Below, piece by piece: positions 7,751 to 16,071 of a stretch of DNA of 64,000 nucleotides (the first letter of the stretch is position 1; every line of letters begins with the position of its first letter). The notes under the pieces were generated by a model. That model did no database searches and had not been told where the DNA came from. It saw nothing but the letters and a program-made list of their open reading frames with translations. Both the position numbers and the translations under genes were made by a program. The stretch is from Leifsonia xyli (GTDB taxonomy: Bacteria; Actinomycetota; Actinomycetes; Actinomycetales; Microbacteriaceae): NCBI GenBank assembly GCA_003243275.1, contig QFQR01000001.1:372001-436000 (forward strand), read 5' to 3'.

Positions 7751-9640
7751 TCACTCGCCGCGCAGTTCTCTGCGTTGGCTCTCCAGCGCGAGCGACTCGC
7801 GGCTGAGCGCCGCCTCGCGTGCGCCGTCCCCGTCCGCCCGGGCGCGCTGCATCGCTCCCAGCAGTTCGCCCTTCCGCCGCAGCAGCTCGCGATCCACGAG
7901 CGAGGTGACCACACCGCGGCAGTAGATCGCGATCTGCTCGGCACGCTCAGGGATCGGCGCGACACCCAGCTGCATCACGAGCGACTCGAACCCGCTCGGG
8001 GCCTCCGCACCGACCAGCTGCAGCCACTCCGGCGAGTCGAGCTGGTCGAGGCGTGCCCGCACCGCGTCCCTGATCACGGCGAGGGTCGCGTTCGTGAACC
8101 GGGCGTCGACCGCCTGCGCGACGAGCTCCGGCCCCACCTGCTGCGGATACTGCAGGATCGCCATGAGCGCATCGCGCTCCATGCGGGTGACCGGATCGGT
8201 CGGCAGCTCGGTGAGGTTCGCCTGCCGCGGGCGCGCCTCGGCGACGGGATCGTCGCCGCCCGTGCCCGCCGCCTGATCCACGCGGGGCTCCGCCCGGCGG
8301 GAGGTGTTGCCCGCGCTCGTGACGGCGCGCGACACCTCGCCCGCGTCCATGCCGAGCCACCCCGCGAGATTGCGCACGTAGCCGCCGCGGAGCGCCGGGT
8401 CGCGGATGCCTGCCACCACGGGCGCGCCCGCGCGGAGCGCCGCCACCCGTCCCTCCACCGTCTCCAGGTCGTGGCCCGCGAGGCTGCGCCGGATCATGAA
8501 CTCGAACATCGGCTTGCGGGTGGCCACGAGCTTGCGCACCGCCTCGTCACCCCGGTGGATGCGCAGATCGCAGGGATCGAGATTGTCGGGCGCCACCGCG
8601 ACGAAAGTCTGCGCGGCGAAGCGCTGCTCCTCGGCGAAGGCGCGGCTCGCGGCGCGTTGACCCGCCTCATCCGGGTCGAAGGTGAAGACGACCTCTCCGG
8701 TCTGCGACACCGCCGTGGTGTCGTAGTCGCCGAGCACCCGGCGCACCACCTTGATGTGGTCGACGCCGAACGCCGTGCCGCAGGTGGCGACCGCGGTCGT
8801 GACACCCGCGAGGTGGCAGGCCATCACATCCGTGTAGCCCTCCACGATCACCACCTGCTTCGACTTCGCGACGTCGCGGCGGGCCAGATCGAGCCCGTAG
8901 AGCACCTGCGACTTGTGGAAGACGAGCGTCTCGGGGGTGTTGAGGTACTTCGGGCCCTGATCGTCGTCGAACAGCTTGCGGGCGCCGAAGCCCACCGTCT
9001 GCCCCGTGACGTCGCGGATCGGCCAGATGACCCGCCCGCGGAACCGGTCGTAGGAGTTGCCGCGCTCGCCGGTCGAGAGCAGTCCGGAGGCGGTGAGCTC
9101 CTCGAGCGTGAAACCCTGCTGCGTGAGGGCGTTCTTCAGCGCGTCGAACGACTTCGGCGCGTAGCCCACCCCGAACCGCTCGGCCGCCGCCTGATCGAAG
9201 CCGCGGGAGCCGAGGAAATCGCGCCCGGGCTGCGCGGCGGGCTCGGCGAGCTGGGCGCGGAAGAACTGCTCGGCGGCCGCGTTCGCCGCGAGCAGCCGCG
9301 CCCGGTTGCCGTGGTCGGAGGCCGCCGCTCCCCCGTCTTCATAGTGGAGCTCGATGCCGGCGCGGGCCGCCATCCGCTCCACCGCCTCCTGGAAGCTCAC
9401 GTGATCCATCCGCTGCAGGAAGGTGAAGACGTCGCCGTCCTCACCGCAGCCGAAGCAGTGGTAGCGGCCGACGCCTGGGCGCACATGGAAGCTGGGGCTG
9501 CGCTCCTCGTGGAAGGGGCAGAGGCCCTTGAGCGAGCCGACACCGGCAGACTTGAGGGTGACGTAGTCGCCCACGATGTCGGCGATGTTCACGCGGGCCC
9601 GGACCTCGTCGATGTCGCTTCGACGAATGAGACCGGGCAT
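7751..9640 (-). CDS. dnaG: DNA primase
   Basis: A 629-residue primase that makes RNA primers for chromosome replication. The N-terminal CHC2 zinc finger is visible in GLCPFHEERSPSFHV and YHCFGCGEDGDVFTF. The catalytic core follows with FGARKLFDDDQGPKYLNTPE, and the TOPRIM domain has VIVEGYTDVMA, TCGTAFGVDH and the acidic FTFDPDEAGQRAA. The C-terminal helicase-binding region is present, so the length is normal. It follows dgt and dusB on the same strand with a 40-nt gap, the arrangement usual in actinobacteria, so primase expression is tied to nucleotide and tRNA maintenance genes. After its stop there are 133 nt of GC-rich intergenic sequence before the ABC operon, with no convincing feature. 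Confidence 0.97.
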   Translation of the reverse strand: MPGLIRRSDIDEVRARVNIADIVGDYVTLKSAGVGSLKGLCPFHEERSPSFHVRPGVGRYHCFGCGEDGDVFTFLQRMDHVSFQEAVERMAARAGIELHYEDGGAAASDHGNRARLLAANAAAEQFFRAQLAEPAAQPGRDFLGSRGFDQAAAERFGVGYAPKSFDALKNALTQQGFTLEELTASGLLSTGERGNSYDRFRGRVIWPIRDVTGQTVGFGARKLFDDDQGPKYLNTPETLVFHKSQVLYGLDLARRDVAKSKQVVIVEGYTDVMACHLAGVTTAVATCGTAFGVDHIKVVRRVLGDYDTTAVSQTGEVVFTFDPDEAGQRAASRAFAEEQRFAAQTFVAVAPDNLDPCDLRIHRGDEAVRKLVATRKPMFEFMIRRSLAGHDLETVEGRVAALRAGAPVVAGIRDPALRGGYVRNLAGWLGMDAGEVSRAVTSAGNTSRRAEPRVDQAAGTGGDDPVAEARPRQANLTELPTDPVTRMERDALMAILQYPQQVGPELVAQAVDARFTNATLAVIRDAVRARLDQLDSPEWLQLVGAEAPSGFESLVMQLGVAPIPERAEQIAIYCRGVVTSLVDRELLRRKGELLGAMQRARADGDGAREAALSRESLALESQRRELRGE

Positions 9641-9680
9641 GCAGTGAGTCTAGGGAGCGCTCGCGATGCGTGCCGACGCG

Positions 9681-10925
9681 TCAGCACAGCCTCTCGTGCC
9701 AGGCGTTCGCCGAGGGGTCGGTGAGCGAGGCCACCTGGTCGACGATGACGCGCCGGCGCGCCGTATCGTCGGCGGCGAGCGCGAAGTCCGCCGCGAAACC
9801 CGCATCGAGGTGCGAGGGATCGGCCCAGAGCGCGTCGGCGAGCTCGCCGAGGATCTGACGCTGCTGCGCGTAGATCGGCTTGCGCGCGTTCGTCGACATG
9901 ACGTTCGCGGCGACGATGCCCTTCAGCACCGCGATCTCGGCGCGCGTCTCGAGCGGCACCACGACATCCGCGCCGAAACGTGCGAGCGCTGCCTGCGGGT
10001 GCGCCTCGCGCGTGGCGCGCACCGCCTCCGCCGAGAAGCGGCCGATGAGCTGGGAGGTGAGGTTCTTCAGGCGCGCCTGGTCGCGTCGCGAGCCGTCCCA
10101 GGTGTCGACCCAGTCGGCGAGGCTGTCGAGCCGGTCGAAGGCAGCGATGAGGGTCGCGTGGTCGAGCTCGCCGCCGATCCACTCGACCATGCTGTCGACG
10201 AGGGCGTCGTGGTTGACACGCGCCGAGAGCGCCGGAACGTCGAGGTAGCCCGTGATGATCGCGTCCTCGAGGTCGTGCACCGAGTAGGCGATGTCGTCGG
10301 AGAGGTCCATGACCTGCGCCTCGATGCAGCGCACCCGCGGGGGCGCGCCCGCCCGCAGCCAGATGAAGGCGGGGGTGTCGTCCGCGTAGAAGCCGAACTT
10401 GCTGCGCCCGGACGGATCGGGGATGCCCTCCTGCTCGGGCCACGGGTACTTGCAGCTCGCATCGAGGCTCGCCCGGGTGAGGTTCAGGCCGTAGGCGCGG
10501 CCGTCACCGTCGAACACCTTCGGTTCGAGCCGGGTGAGCAGCCGCAGGGTCTGGGCGTTGCCCTCGAAGCCGCCGATGTCGGCCGCCCAGTCGTTGAGCG
10601 CCCGCTCGCCGTTGTGCCCGTAGGGCGGATGCCCGAGGTCGTGGGCGAGGCACGCGGTGTCGACGACATCGGGATCGAGCCCCAGGCTCTGCGCGAGCTC
10701 GCGACCCACCTGCGCCACCTCGAGCGAGTGGGTGAGGCGGTTGCGCGCGACGTCGAGGCCCGCGGTGGGGCTCAGCACCTGGGTCTTCACGGCGAGCCGG
10801 CGCAGCGCGCTCGAATGCAGGATGCGGGCCCGGTCGCGGGCGAAGTCGCTGCGGCGGGTCGAATGCTCCTCGGGCAGCATGCGCTCGGCATCCGCCGCGG
10901 CGTAGCCCGACGCGAGCTCAGCCAC
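9681..10925 (-). CDS. dgt: Deoxyguanosine triphosphate triphosphohydrolase
   Basis: A 414-residue HD-domain enzyme that hydrolyses dGTP (and related dNTPs) to deoxynucleoside plus triphosphate. The HD signature is RLTHSLEVAQVGREL followed by ACLAHDLGHPPYGHNGERAL, and ALRRLAVKTQVLSP precedes it, all typical of the bacterial dGTPase subfamily. The GTG start at 10925 lies inside the end of dusB, giving an 8-nt overlap and implying translational coupling; a longer in-frame extension exists but only overlaps dusB and is rejected. It is followed by dnaG, so the operon is dusB-dgt-dnaG. Confidence 0.93.
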   Translation of the reverse strand: MAELASGYAAADAERMLPEEHSTRRSDFARDRARILHSSALRRLAVKTQVLSPTAGLDVARNRLTHSLEVAQVGRELAQSLGLDPDVVDTACLAHDLGHPPYGHNGERALNDWAADIGGFEGNAQTLRLLTRLEPKVFDGDGRAYGLNLTRASLDASCKYPWPEQEGIPDPSGRSKFGFYADDTPAFIWLRAGAPPRVRCIEAQVMDLSDDIAYSVHDLEDAIITGYLDVPALSARVNHDALVDSMVEWIGGELDHATLIAAFDRLDSLADWVDTWDGSRRDQARLKNLTSQLIGRFSAEAVRATREAHPQAALARFGADVVVPLETRAEIAVLKGIVAANVMSTNARKPIYAQQRQILGELADALWADPSHLDAGFAADFALAADDTARRRVIVDQVASLTDPSANAWHERLC

Positions 10926-12096
10926 CGCTCGTGTCCAGTTCCGCCTCGGTGAGCGCGGCCCGGTGGGTGTCGCCGAGCTCGCGGGACTCCAGCCAGCGGT
11001 CGGGCAGCGCGGGGTTCTTGGGGGTGCCCGCGCGCCCGCGCTGGCCCTCCGCATCCGCGCCCGGGTAGGGCTGGTGGGGGTCGAGTCGGGCGAGCAGCTC
11101 GTCGATCTCGGCGAGGCTCGACGAGGTCGCGAGCGCCGCGCGCAGCTCGCCGCCGACCGCGTAGCCCTTGAAATACCAGGCGACGTGCTTGCGGATGTCG
11201 CGGCACGCGCGGCCCTCGTCGTCGCCGAAGAACTCCACGAGCAGCTCCGCGTGGCGGCGGTAGGCGGCGGCGACCTCGCCGAGGGTGGGCTGGGCTGTCG
11301 GTGCGCCCTCGCCCGGGCGGAAGGCGGCGGCGAGGTCGCCGAACAGCCACGGACGACCGAGGCAGCCGCGTCCGACCACGACGCCGTCGCATCCGGTCTC
11401 CTCGACCATGCGGAGAGCGTCGGCGGCCGACCAGATGTCGCCGTTGCCGAGCACGGGGATGCTCGTGACGGTCTGCTTGAGGGTCGCGATGGCCGCCCAA
11501 TCGGCGTGGCCGGAGTAGAAGTCGGCGGCGGTGCGGGCGTGCAGCGCGACCGCGGCGGCCCCCGCGCCCTCGGCGATGCGCCCCGCCTCCAGGTAGGTGA
11601 GGTGGTCGGCGTCGATGCCCTTGCGCATCTTCACGGTGAGCGGCAGCGGGCCTGCCGCCTTCACGGCCGCCTCGACGATGTCCCGGAACAGCCCGATCTT
11701 CCACGGCAGCGCCGCTCCCCCGCCCTTGCGGGTGACCTTCGGCACAGGGCAGCCGAAGTTGAGGTCGATGTGGTCGGCGCGGTCCTCGGCGACGAGCATC
11801 GTGACGGCCTCTGCCATCGTCTTCGGGTCGACCCCGTAGAGCTGGATGGAGCGCGGCGTCTCCGACTCGTGGTGGGTGATGAGCCGCATCGACTCGGGGG
11901 TGCGTTCGACGAGGGCGCGGCTCGTGATCATCTCGGAGACGTAGAGCCCGGCACCGTACTCCCGGCACAGCCGCCGGAACGCGGTGTTCGTGATGCCCGC
12001 CATCGGCGCGAGCACGACCGGCACGTCGAGCCGCAGCGGGCCGATCGAGAGTGCCGGTGACAGCGGGGTCACGGGTGGCGCGAATAGGGTGGACAT
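10918..12096 (-). CDS. dusB: tRNA-dihydrouridine synthase
   Basis: A 392-residue flavoprotein that reduces uridines in the tRNA D loop. The FMN-binding start reads APMAGITNTAFRRLCREYGA, the catalytic Cys lies in DHIDLNFGCPVPKVTRKGGG, and the phosphate-binding end includes VLGNGDIWSAADA and GVVVGRGCLGRPWLF. The C-terminal helical domain contains RDIRKHVAWYFKGY. ATG at 12096 is chosen because upstream codons run into the divergent ybaK gene. It heads the dusB-dgt-dnaG operon. The 40-nt gap to the divergent gene must hold promoters for both directions. Confidence 0.95.
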   Translation of the reverse strand: MSTLFAPPVTPLSPALSIGPLRLDVPVVLAPMAGITNTAFRRLCREYGAGLYVSEMITSRALVERTPESMRLITHHESETPRSIQLYGVDPKTMAEAVTMLVAEDRADHIDLNFGCPVPKVTRKGGGAALPWKIGLFRDIVEAAVKAAGPLPLTVKMRKGIDADHLTYLEAGRIAEGAGAAAVALHARTAADFYSGHADWAAIATLKQTVTSIPVLGNGDIWSAADALRMVEETGCDGVVVGRGCLGRPWLFGDLAAAFRPGEGAPTAQPTLGEVAAAYRRHAELLVEFFGDDEGRACRDIRKHVAWYFKGYAVGGELRAALATSSSLAEIDELLARLDPHQPYPGADAEGQRGRAGTPKNPALPDRWLESRELGDTHRAALTEAELDTSGG

Positions 12097-12136
12097 CCTG
12101 TCGATTGTTTCAGATCGTGACGTGAGGAGTCCGGAC

Positions 12137-12616
12137 GTGAGCACGGGACGTGAGCGGGTGGCGGCGGATGCGGCGGCGCGCGGCATCGAGGTCGAGTTCG
12201 TCGACCGTCGGGCGGCCAACACGCTCGAGGAGGCCGCCGAGATCCTGGGCATCACCCCCGCCGACATCGTCAAGTCGCTCGTCGTGAAGCGCAGCGACGG
12301 CACCTTCCTGTTCGCCGAGATACCGGGCGACCGGGTGATCTCGTGGCCGAAGCTGCGCGCGATCGTCGGCGTCAACAAGCTGCAGCTGCCCGACGCATCC
12401 CTCGCGCTCGAGGCGACCGGCTACGAGCGCGGCACGATCACCCCGCTCGGGTCGAGCACCGCTTGGCCGGTCTTCGTCGACGAGTGGATCGTCGGGCGTC
12501 GCGTGTCGATGGGCGCGGGCGAGCACGGTACGAGCCTCTTCGTGGAGGGCGACGCCCTCATCGCGGGCCTCGGCGCGACGGTCGCCGACATCAGCGAGCC
12601 GACCCCCGAGCGCTGA
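12137..12616 (+). CDS. YbaK/EbsC-family aminoacyl-tRNA deacylase
   Basis: A 159-residue single-domain protein of the YbaK/ProX editing family, which hydrolyses mischarged aminoacyl-tRNAs such as Cys-tRNA(Pro) or Ala-tRNA(Pro). Visible family features are ANTLEEAAEILGITPADIVK, the Lys of SLVVKRSDG, and GAGEHGTSLFVEGDALIAGL near the C-terminus. The GTG start has a Shine-Dalgarno GAGGAG 7 nt upstream, which decides it over the longer frame. It is transcribed divergently from dusB. The gene ends directly before a long palindrome shared with the convergent DsbA-like transcription unit. The exact tRNA substrate is not readable. Confidence 0.88.
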   Translation: MSTGRERVAADAAARGIEVEFVDRRAANTLEEAAEILGITPADIVKSLVVKRSDGTFLFAEIPGDRVISWPKLRAIVGVNKLQLPDASLALEATGYERGTITPLGSSTAWPVFVDEWIVGRRVSMGAGEHGTSLFVEGDALIAGLGATVADISEPTPER

Positions 12617-12618
12617 CT

Positions 12619-12690
12619 CCGTTCGGGAGGACGACGCGCCGCAGCCGGCGCCTCAGCCTCGGGCCCGCGGCGTGTCATCCTCCCGAACGG
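12619..12690. repeat. Long palindrome at convergent gene ends, copy 1 of 2
   Basis: Arms at 12619-12642 and 12667-12690 are 24-nt inverted repeats with two differences, one tolerated as G-U in RNA, around a 24-nt loop. The arms begin CCGTTCGGGAGG and end at GCGCCGC. The element lies directly after ybaK (+) and also overlaps the end of the minus-strand micro-ORF, so it would terminate transcription from both sides. A second copy with the same arms is at 55672-55737. Confidence 0.75.
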
Positions 12691-12760
12691 ACGGGAGTGC
12701 GCAGACGTCGCCCTCGCAGGCGACGGCCTCGGGGTCGCCGAGCGGGATGAGGCCGCTCAC
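12653..12760 (-). CDS. Micro-ORF with two Cys, coupled to the DsbA-like gene
   Basis: A 35-codon reading frame starts with GTG overlapping the stop of the DsbA-like gene (GTGA, 4 nt), the same coupling used by most operons here. The peptide begins VSGLIPLGDPEAVACEGDVC and continues into codons that form one arm of the palindromic terminator. It has a CEGDVC (Cys-x4-Cys) motif suggestive of metal or disulfide chemistry. No Shine-Dalgarno is needed if it is reinitiated. I do not recognise a named family. Its position after a thiol oxidoreductase and the paired Cys make a real peptide plausible, but the shortness and overlap with the repeat leave it unproven. Confidence 0.45.
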   Translation of the reverse strand: MSGLIPLGDPEAVACEGDVCALPSVREDDTPRARG

Positions 12761-13419
12761 GGGGCGACCCCGGCATCCGCCTTCTCCCCCGCCACCTGCT
12801 GCAAGAGCTGGGCGAAGGTGGCGGACTCCTGCGCGCCCGAGACCCCGTACTTGCGGTCGATCACGAAGAACGGCACCCCCTGGATGCCGAACTCCTGGGC
12901 GACCGCCTGGTCTTCGCGCACGTCGGCCAGGTGCTCGTCGGCCTCGAGCGAGCGGATGACGTCGTCGCGGTCGAAGCCGAGCTCGGCCGCGAGGTCGGCG
13001 AGATCCTCGATGCGGCCCACGTGGCGGCCCTCCTCGAAGTACGCCTTCAGCAGCCGCTCCTTCATCTCGAGCTGACGTCCGCGCAGCTTCGCGTAGTGCA
13101 GCAGCTGGTGCGCCTTCACGGTGTTGGTGTGCTGAAGGGCGTCGTAGTCGTAGGCGAGCCCCACCGAGGAGGCGATCCCGGTGACCCGGTCGATCATCTG
13201 CTTCGCCGTCTCCTCGGGGATGCCCTTGTGCCCCGCGAGGAACTCCACCTCGCTGCCGTCGAAGTCGACCGGGGTGTCGGGCGAGAGCTCGAAGGAGTGG
13301 TACTCGATCTCGACCGGGACGCCCGCTTCCGCGACCCCCGCCTCGAAGCGGCGCTTGCCGATGAAGCACCACGGGCAGGCGATGTCGGACCAGATGTCGA
13401 TCTTGAGAGGCTCGGCCAT
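12757..13419 (-). CDS. DsbA-family oxidoreductase (FrnE-like)
   Basis: A 220-residue cytoplasmic thioredoxin-fold protein with the redox motif CPWC in DIWSDIACPWCFIGKRRFE near the N-terminus and the cis-Pro region IQGVPFFVIDRKYGVSGAQE near the C-terminus, separated by a helical insertion. This architecture is that of FrnE-type DsbA proteins, which act as disulfide isomerases or chaperones linked to oxidative stress. No signal peptide is present. ATG at 13419 begins MAEPLKIDIWSD; a longer frame adds residues without family similarity. It lies downstream of ugd with a 66-nt gap and is followed by the overlapping micro-ORF and a palindromic terminator. Confidence 0.9.
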   Translation of the reverse strand: MAEPLKIDIWSDIACPWCFIGKRRFEAGVAEAGVPVEIEYHSFELSPDTPVDFDGSEVEFLAGHKGIPEETAKQMIDRVTGIASSVGLAYDYDALQHTNTVKAHQLLHYAKLRGRQLEMKERLLKAYFEEGRHVGRIEDLADLAAELGFDRDDVIRSLEADEHLADVREDQAVAQEFGIQGVPFFVIDRKYGVSGAQESATFAQLLQQVAGEKADAGVAP

Positions 13420-13485
13420 GCCACGGAACAACCGCCCGGATGCCGCGGGCATTCCCACGGCATCCGGGCGGCGCGTCGGGTGCGC

Positions 13486-14901
13486 TCAGGCGCGGGCGAC
13501 CGAGTCCTTCTCGTTCTCGACCAGCTCGGCGGTGCGCGCCTCGTGGGGGCGCCCCAGGGCGCGGTACTGCCAGCCTGCGGCGCGGTAGCTGCTCGCGTCG
13601 AGGGCGTGGCGGCCGTCGACGACCTTGCGGGAGGCGACGAGCGCCCCGAGGTCGCGCGGGTCGGCGCGGCGGAACTCGTCCCACTCGGTGAGCAGCACCA
13701 CGACCTCGGCATCCATCACGGCCTCGGCGAGCGTGTCCACGTAGTCGAGGTCCGGATAGGCGCGGTGCGCGTTGACGTTCGCCTCGGGGTCGTAGACGAC
13801 GACCTGCGCACCCTCGAGGTAGAGCATCCGGGCGACGTCGAGCGCGGGCGCGTCGCGCACGTCGTCCGAGTTGGGCTTGAACGCGGCACCGAGCGCCGCG
13901 ACCCGCACGCCGTCGAGCGACCCGCCGGCGAGCTCGCGCACGAGGTCGACGGTGCGCGAGCGACGGCGCAGGTTGATCTGGTCGACCTCGTCGAGGAAGC
14001 GCACCGCTTGCCCGACGCCGAGCTCCTCGGCACGGGCGCGGAAGGCGCGGATGTCCTTCGGAAGGCAACCGCCGCCGAAGCCGAGTCCGGGCTTCAGGAA
14101 GCGCCCGCCGATGCGGTCGTCGTAGGCGAGCGCGGTGGCGAGCACGTTCACGTCGGCACCGGTCGCCTCGCACACCTCCGCCATGGCGTTGATGTAGGAG
14201 ATCTTGGTGGCGAGGAAGGAGTTGGCGGCGACCTTGACGAGCTCCGCCGTCGGGGTGTCCGCGACCACGAGCGGGGTGCCCTCGTCGAGCAGCGGCTGGA
14301 ACGCCGCCCGCAGCTGCGCCTCCGCCCACTCCGAGTCGACGCCGAAGACGAGCCGGTCGGGGTGCAGCGTGTCCTCCACGGCGAAGCCCTCGCGCAGGAA
14401 CTCGGGGTTCCAGGCGAGCTCGAGCTCGCGTCCGATGGGCGACACCGACTGCACAAGCTCGGTGAGCCGGGCCGCGGTGCCGACCGGCACGGTCGACTTG
14501 CCGACCAGCAGCACCTTGCGGTCGATCCGGCGCGCGAGCTCGGTGAACGCGGAGTCGACGAAGCGCAGGTCGGCTGCGTAGGAGCCCGGCTGCTGGGGCG
14601 TGCCGACGCAGACGAAGTGCACGTCGCCGAAGGCCGCGGCCTCGTCGAAGGAGGTCGTGAAGCGGAGCTTGCCGGAGGCGAGCGCCTCCTGCAGCTTCTC
14701 GGGGAGGCCGGGCTCGTAGAAGGGCACGCGGCCGGATGCCAGCAGCTCGATCTTGGCGGGGTCGACGTCGACGCCGAGCACCTCGTAGCCGAGGATCGCC
14801 ATGCAGACGGCGTGGGTGGCACCGAGATAGCCGGTGCCGATGACGGTCATCCGGGGCTGCGAGGCGACGGACGGGGCGGGGGAAGCGGTGGGGTGTGACA
14901 T
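13486..14901 (-). CDS. ugd: UDP-glucose 6-dehydrogenase
   Basis: A 471-residue nucleotide-sugar dehydrogenase that oxidises UDP-glucose to UDP-glucuronate. The Rossmann start is MTVIGTGYLGATHAVCMA (after an 18-residue Ser/Pro-rich tail); CVGTPQQPG, GKSTVPVGTAARL, NPEFLREGFAVEDTLHPDRL and ELVKVAANSFLATKISYINA follow. The catalytic Cys279 is in GFGGGCLPKD. The NPEFLREG and HPDRL features favour UDP-glucose over GDP-mannose as substrate. A good GGAGG precedes the ATG by 5 nt. It is the last gene of an apparent exopolysaccharide operon and would supply uronic-acid donor to the GT2 synthase three genes upstream. Confidence 0.92.
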   Translation of the reverse strand: MSHPTASPAPSVASQPRMTVIGTGYLGATHAVCMAILGYEVLGVDVDPAKIELLASGRVPFYEPGLPEKLQEALASGKLRFTTSFDEAAAFGDVHFVCVGTPQQPGSYAADLRFVDSAFTELARRIDRKVLLVGKSTVPVGTAARLTELVQSVSPIGRELELAWNPEFLREGFAVEDTLHPDRLVFGVDSEWAEAQLRAAFQPLLDEGTPLVVADTPTAELVKVAANSFLATKISYINAMAEVCEATGADVNVLATALAYDDRIGGRFLKPGLGFGGGCLPKDIRAFRARAEELGVGQAVRFLDEVDQINLRRRSRTVDLVRELAGGSLDGVRVAALGAAFKPNSDDVRDAPALDVARMLYLEGAQVVVYDPEANVNAHRAYPDLDYVDTLAEAVMDAEVVVLLTEWDEFRRADPRDLGALVASRKVVDGRHALDASSYRAAGWQYRALGRPHEARTAELVENEKDSVARA

Positions 14902-14970
14902 CGGAACCTCCAGGGGTGAGGGTGATGCGGATGTGATGGTCGGGATGGCGTTTCTCGGATGCGCGGTCGG

Positions 14971-16071
14971 TCAGCGGCAGCTCACATTGGCGAGTCCCTC
15001 CCCCGCGCCCGTCGCGGTGTTGTCGCAGGTGACGACGTTGTCGCGCACCGGGGTGAGCGAGAAGCCGAAGCCGGGACCGTTGACCGCAGCGGTGTTGCCG
15101 CGGAAGGTGTTGCCGGTGCCCCAGCCGTCGAGGATCTCGTGGGTCTGGAAGCCGTCCTGGGGCGAGTCGACGCCGGTGTTGCCCTCGATGAGCCAGCCGT
15201 TGCCCTTGACGTCGACCCAGGAGTCGGCGCCGGAGGTGTCGATGCCCGCCCCGTTGAAGCTGTTGCCGCGCAGCACGCCGTTGCTCGTGCCCTCTTTGAT
15301 GTCGACCGATTCGGCGGTGGTGGCGCTGATGGTGTTGTTCTCGATGACGTTGCGGTCGGAGAGGTCGGGCTTGCAGCCGCTGATGTCGCACCAGTTGCTC
15401 TCGGCGGTGCCGATGTAGATGCCCTCGCCGAACTTCGGTTTGCGCAGCCCGGTCTGGCTGACGGTGTTGTCGGCGACGACGTTGTCGGTGCTGAAGTTGC
15501 GCAGGTGGATCCCCTCGTCGCCGATCATGGTCACGGTGAGGCCGCGGATCTCGCTCCCGACCGTGCCGTCGGCCATGACGCCCTTCTGCCCGTTCTGCAC
15601 GGTGAATCCCGTGAGGCGCCAATACTGCGCACCGTCGAGGTGGAGGACGTAGCCCTTGCCGGTGCCGCCGCCGTCGAGCACGGCGCCCGTTCCCCCGCAG
15701 AGCGTGATGGGCGCATCCTTCGTCCCCGAGACGGTCGCGACGAACTGGCCCGCGTAGACACCGTCCGCGAGGGCGATCGTGCGCCCCGGAGCCGCGTCGT
15801 CGAGTGCCTGCTGGAGCGCCTCCGCGCTGTCGACCGTGACGTCGGCGGCGCCGCACGAGCCGGAGTCCGGCCGGCTCGGCTCGGTCGACGGGGATGCGGA
15901 TGCGGATGCCGCGGGCTGACCGCCGTGCGAGGGCTTCGACGACGGGGCGGCGGCGGGAACCCCCGCCTGGGCCGCCGCGACGACCGACCAGATCAGCAGC
16001 ACGACGAGGCCGCCCGCCATGAGTGCCGCCACGAGCGACCAGATCGGATACTTCGTCACGAGCTGCTTCAC
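14971..16071 (-). CDS. Membrane-anchored right-handed beta-helix protein
   Basis: A 366-residue protein with an N-terminal membrane anchor (about residues 12-36), a Ser/Pro/Ala-rich spacer and a parallel beta-helix with repeated N-N-T/x-V/I rungs such as VVADNTVSQTG, RNVIENNTISAT, NGVLRGNSFNGAG and GNTFRGNTAAVNG. A conserved-looking central patch reads ESVDIKEGTSNG, SGADSWVDVKGNGW and DSPQDGFQTHEILDGWGTGN. Several Cys (GSCG, LCGG, NWCDISGCKPD, VTCD, VSCR) suggest disulfides outside the cell. Beta-helix proteins of this kind are polysaccharide lyases or C5-epimerases (AlgG, PL families). The AlgG DPHD motif is not seen. Its ATG overlaps the previous gene by 4 nt, so it acts with the GT2 system. 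Confidence 0.85.
   Translation of the reverse strand: MKQLVTKYPIWSLVAALMAGGLVVLLIWSVVAAAQAGVPAAAPSSKPSHGGQPAASASASPSTEPSRPDSGSCGAADVTVDSAEALQQALDDAAPGRTIALADGVYAGQFVATVSGTKDAPITLCGGTGAVLDGGGTGKGYVLHLDGAQYWRLTGFTVQNGQKGVMADGTVGSEIRGLTVTMIGDEGIHLRNFSTDNVVADNTVSQTGLRKPKFGEGIYIGTAESNWCDISGCKPDLSDRNVIENNTISATTAESVDIKEGTSNGVLRGNSFNGAGIDTSGADSWVDVKGNGWLIEGNTGVDSPQDGFQTHEILDGWGTGNTFRGNTAAVNGPGFGFSLTPVRDNVVTCDNTATGAGEGLANVSCR

Noticed and set aside
9681..11054. Longer N-terminus for dgt (457 codons)
   Set aside because: The extra part only overlaps dusB in another frame; a GTG at 10925 gives a normal-length enzyme.
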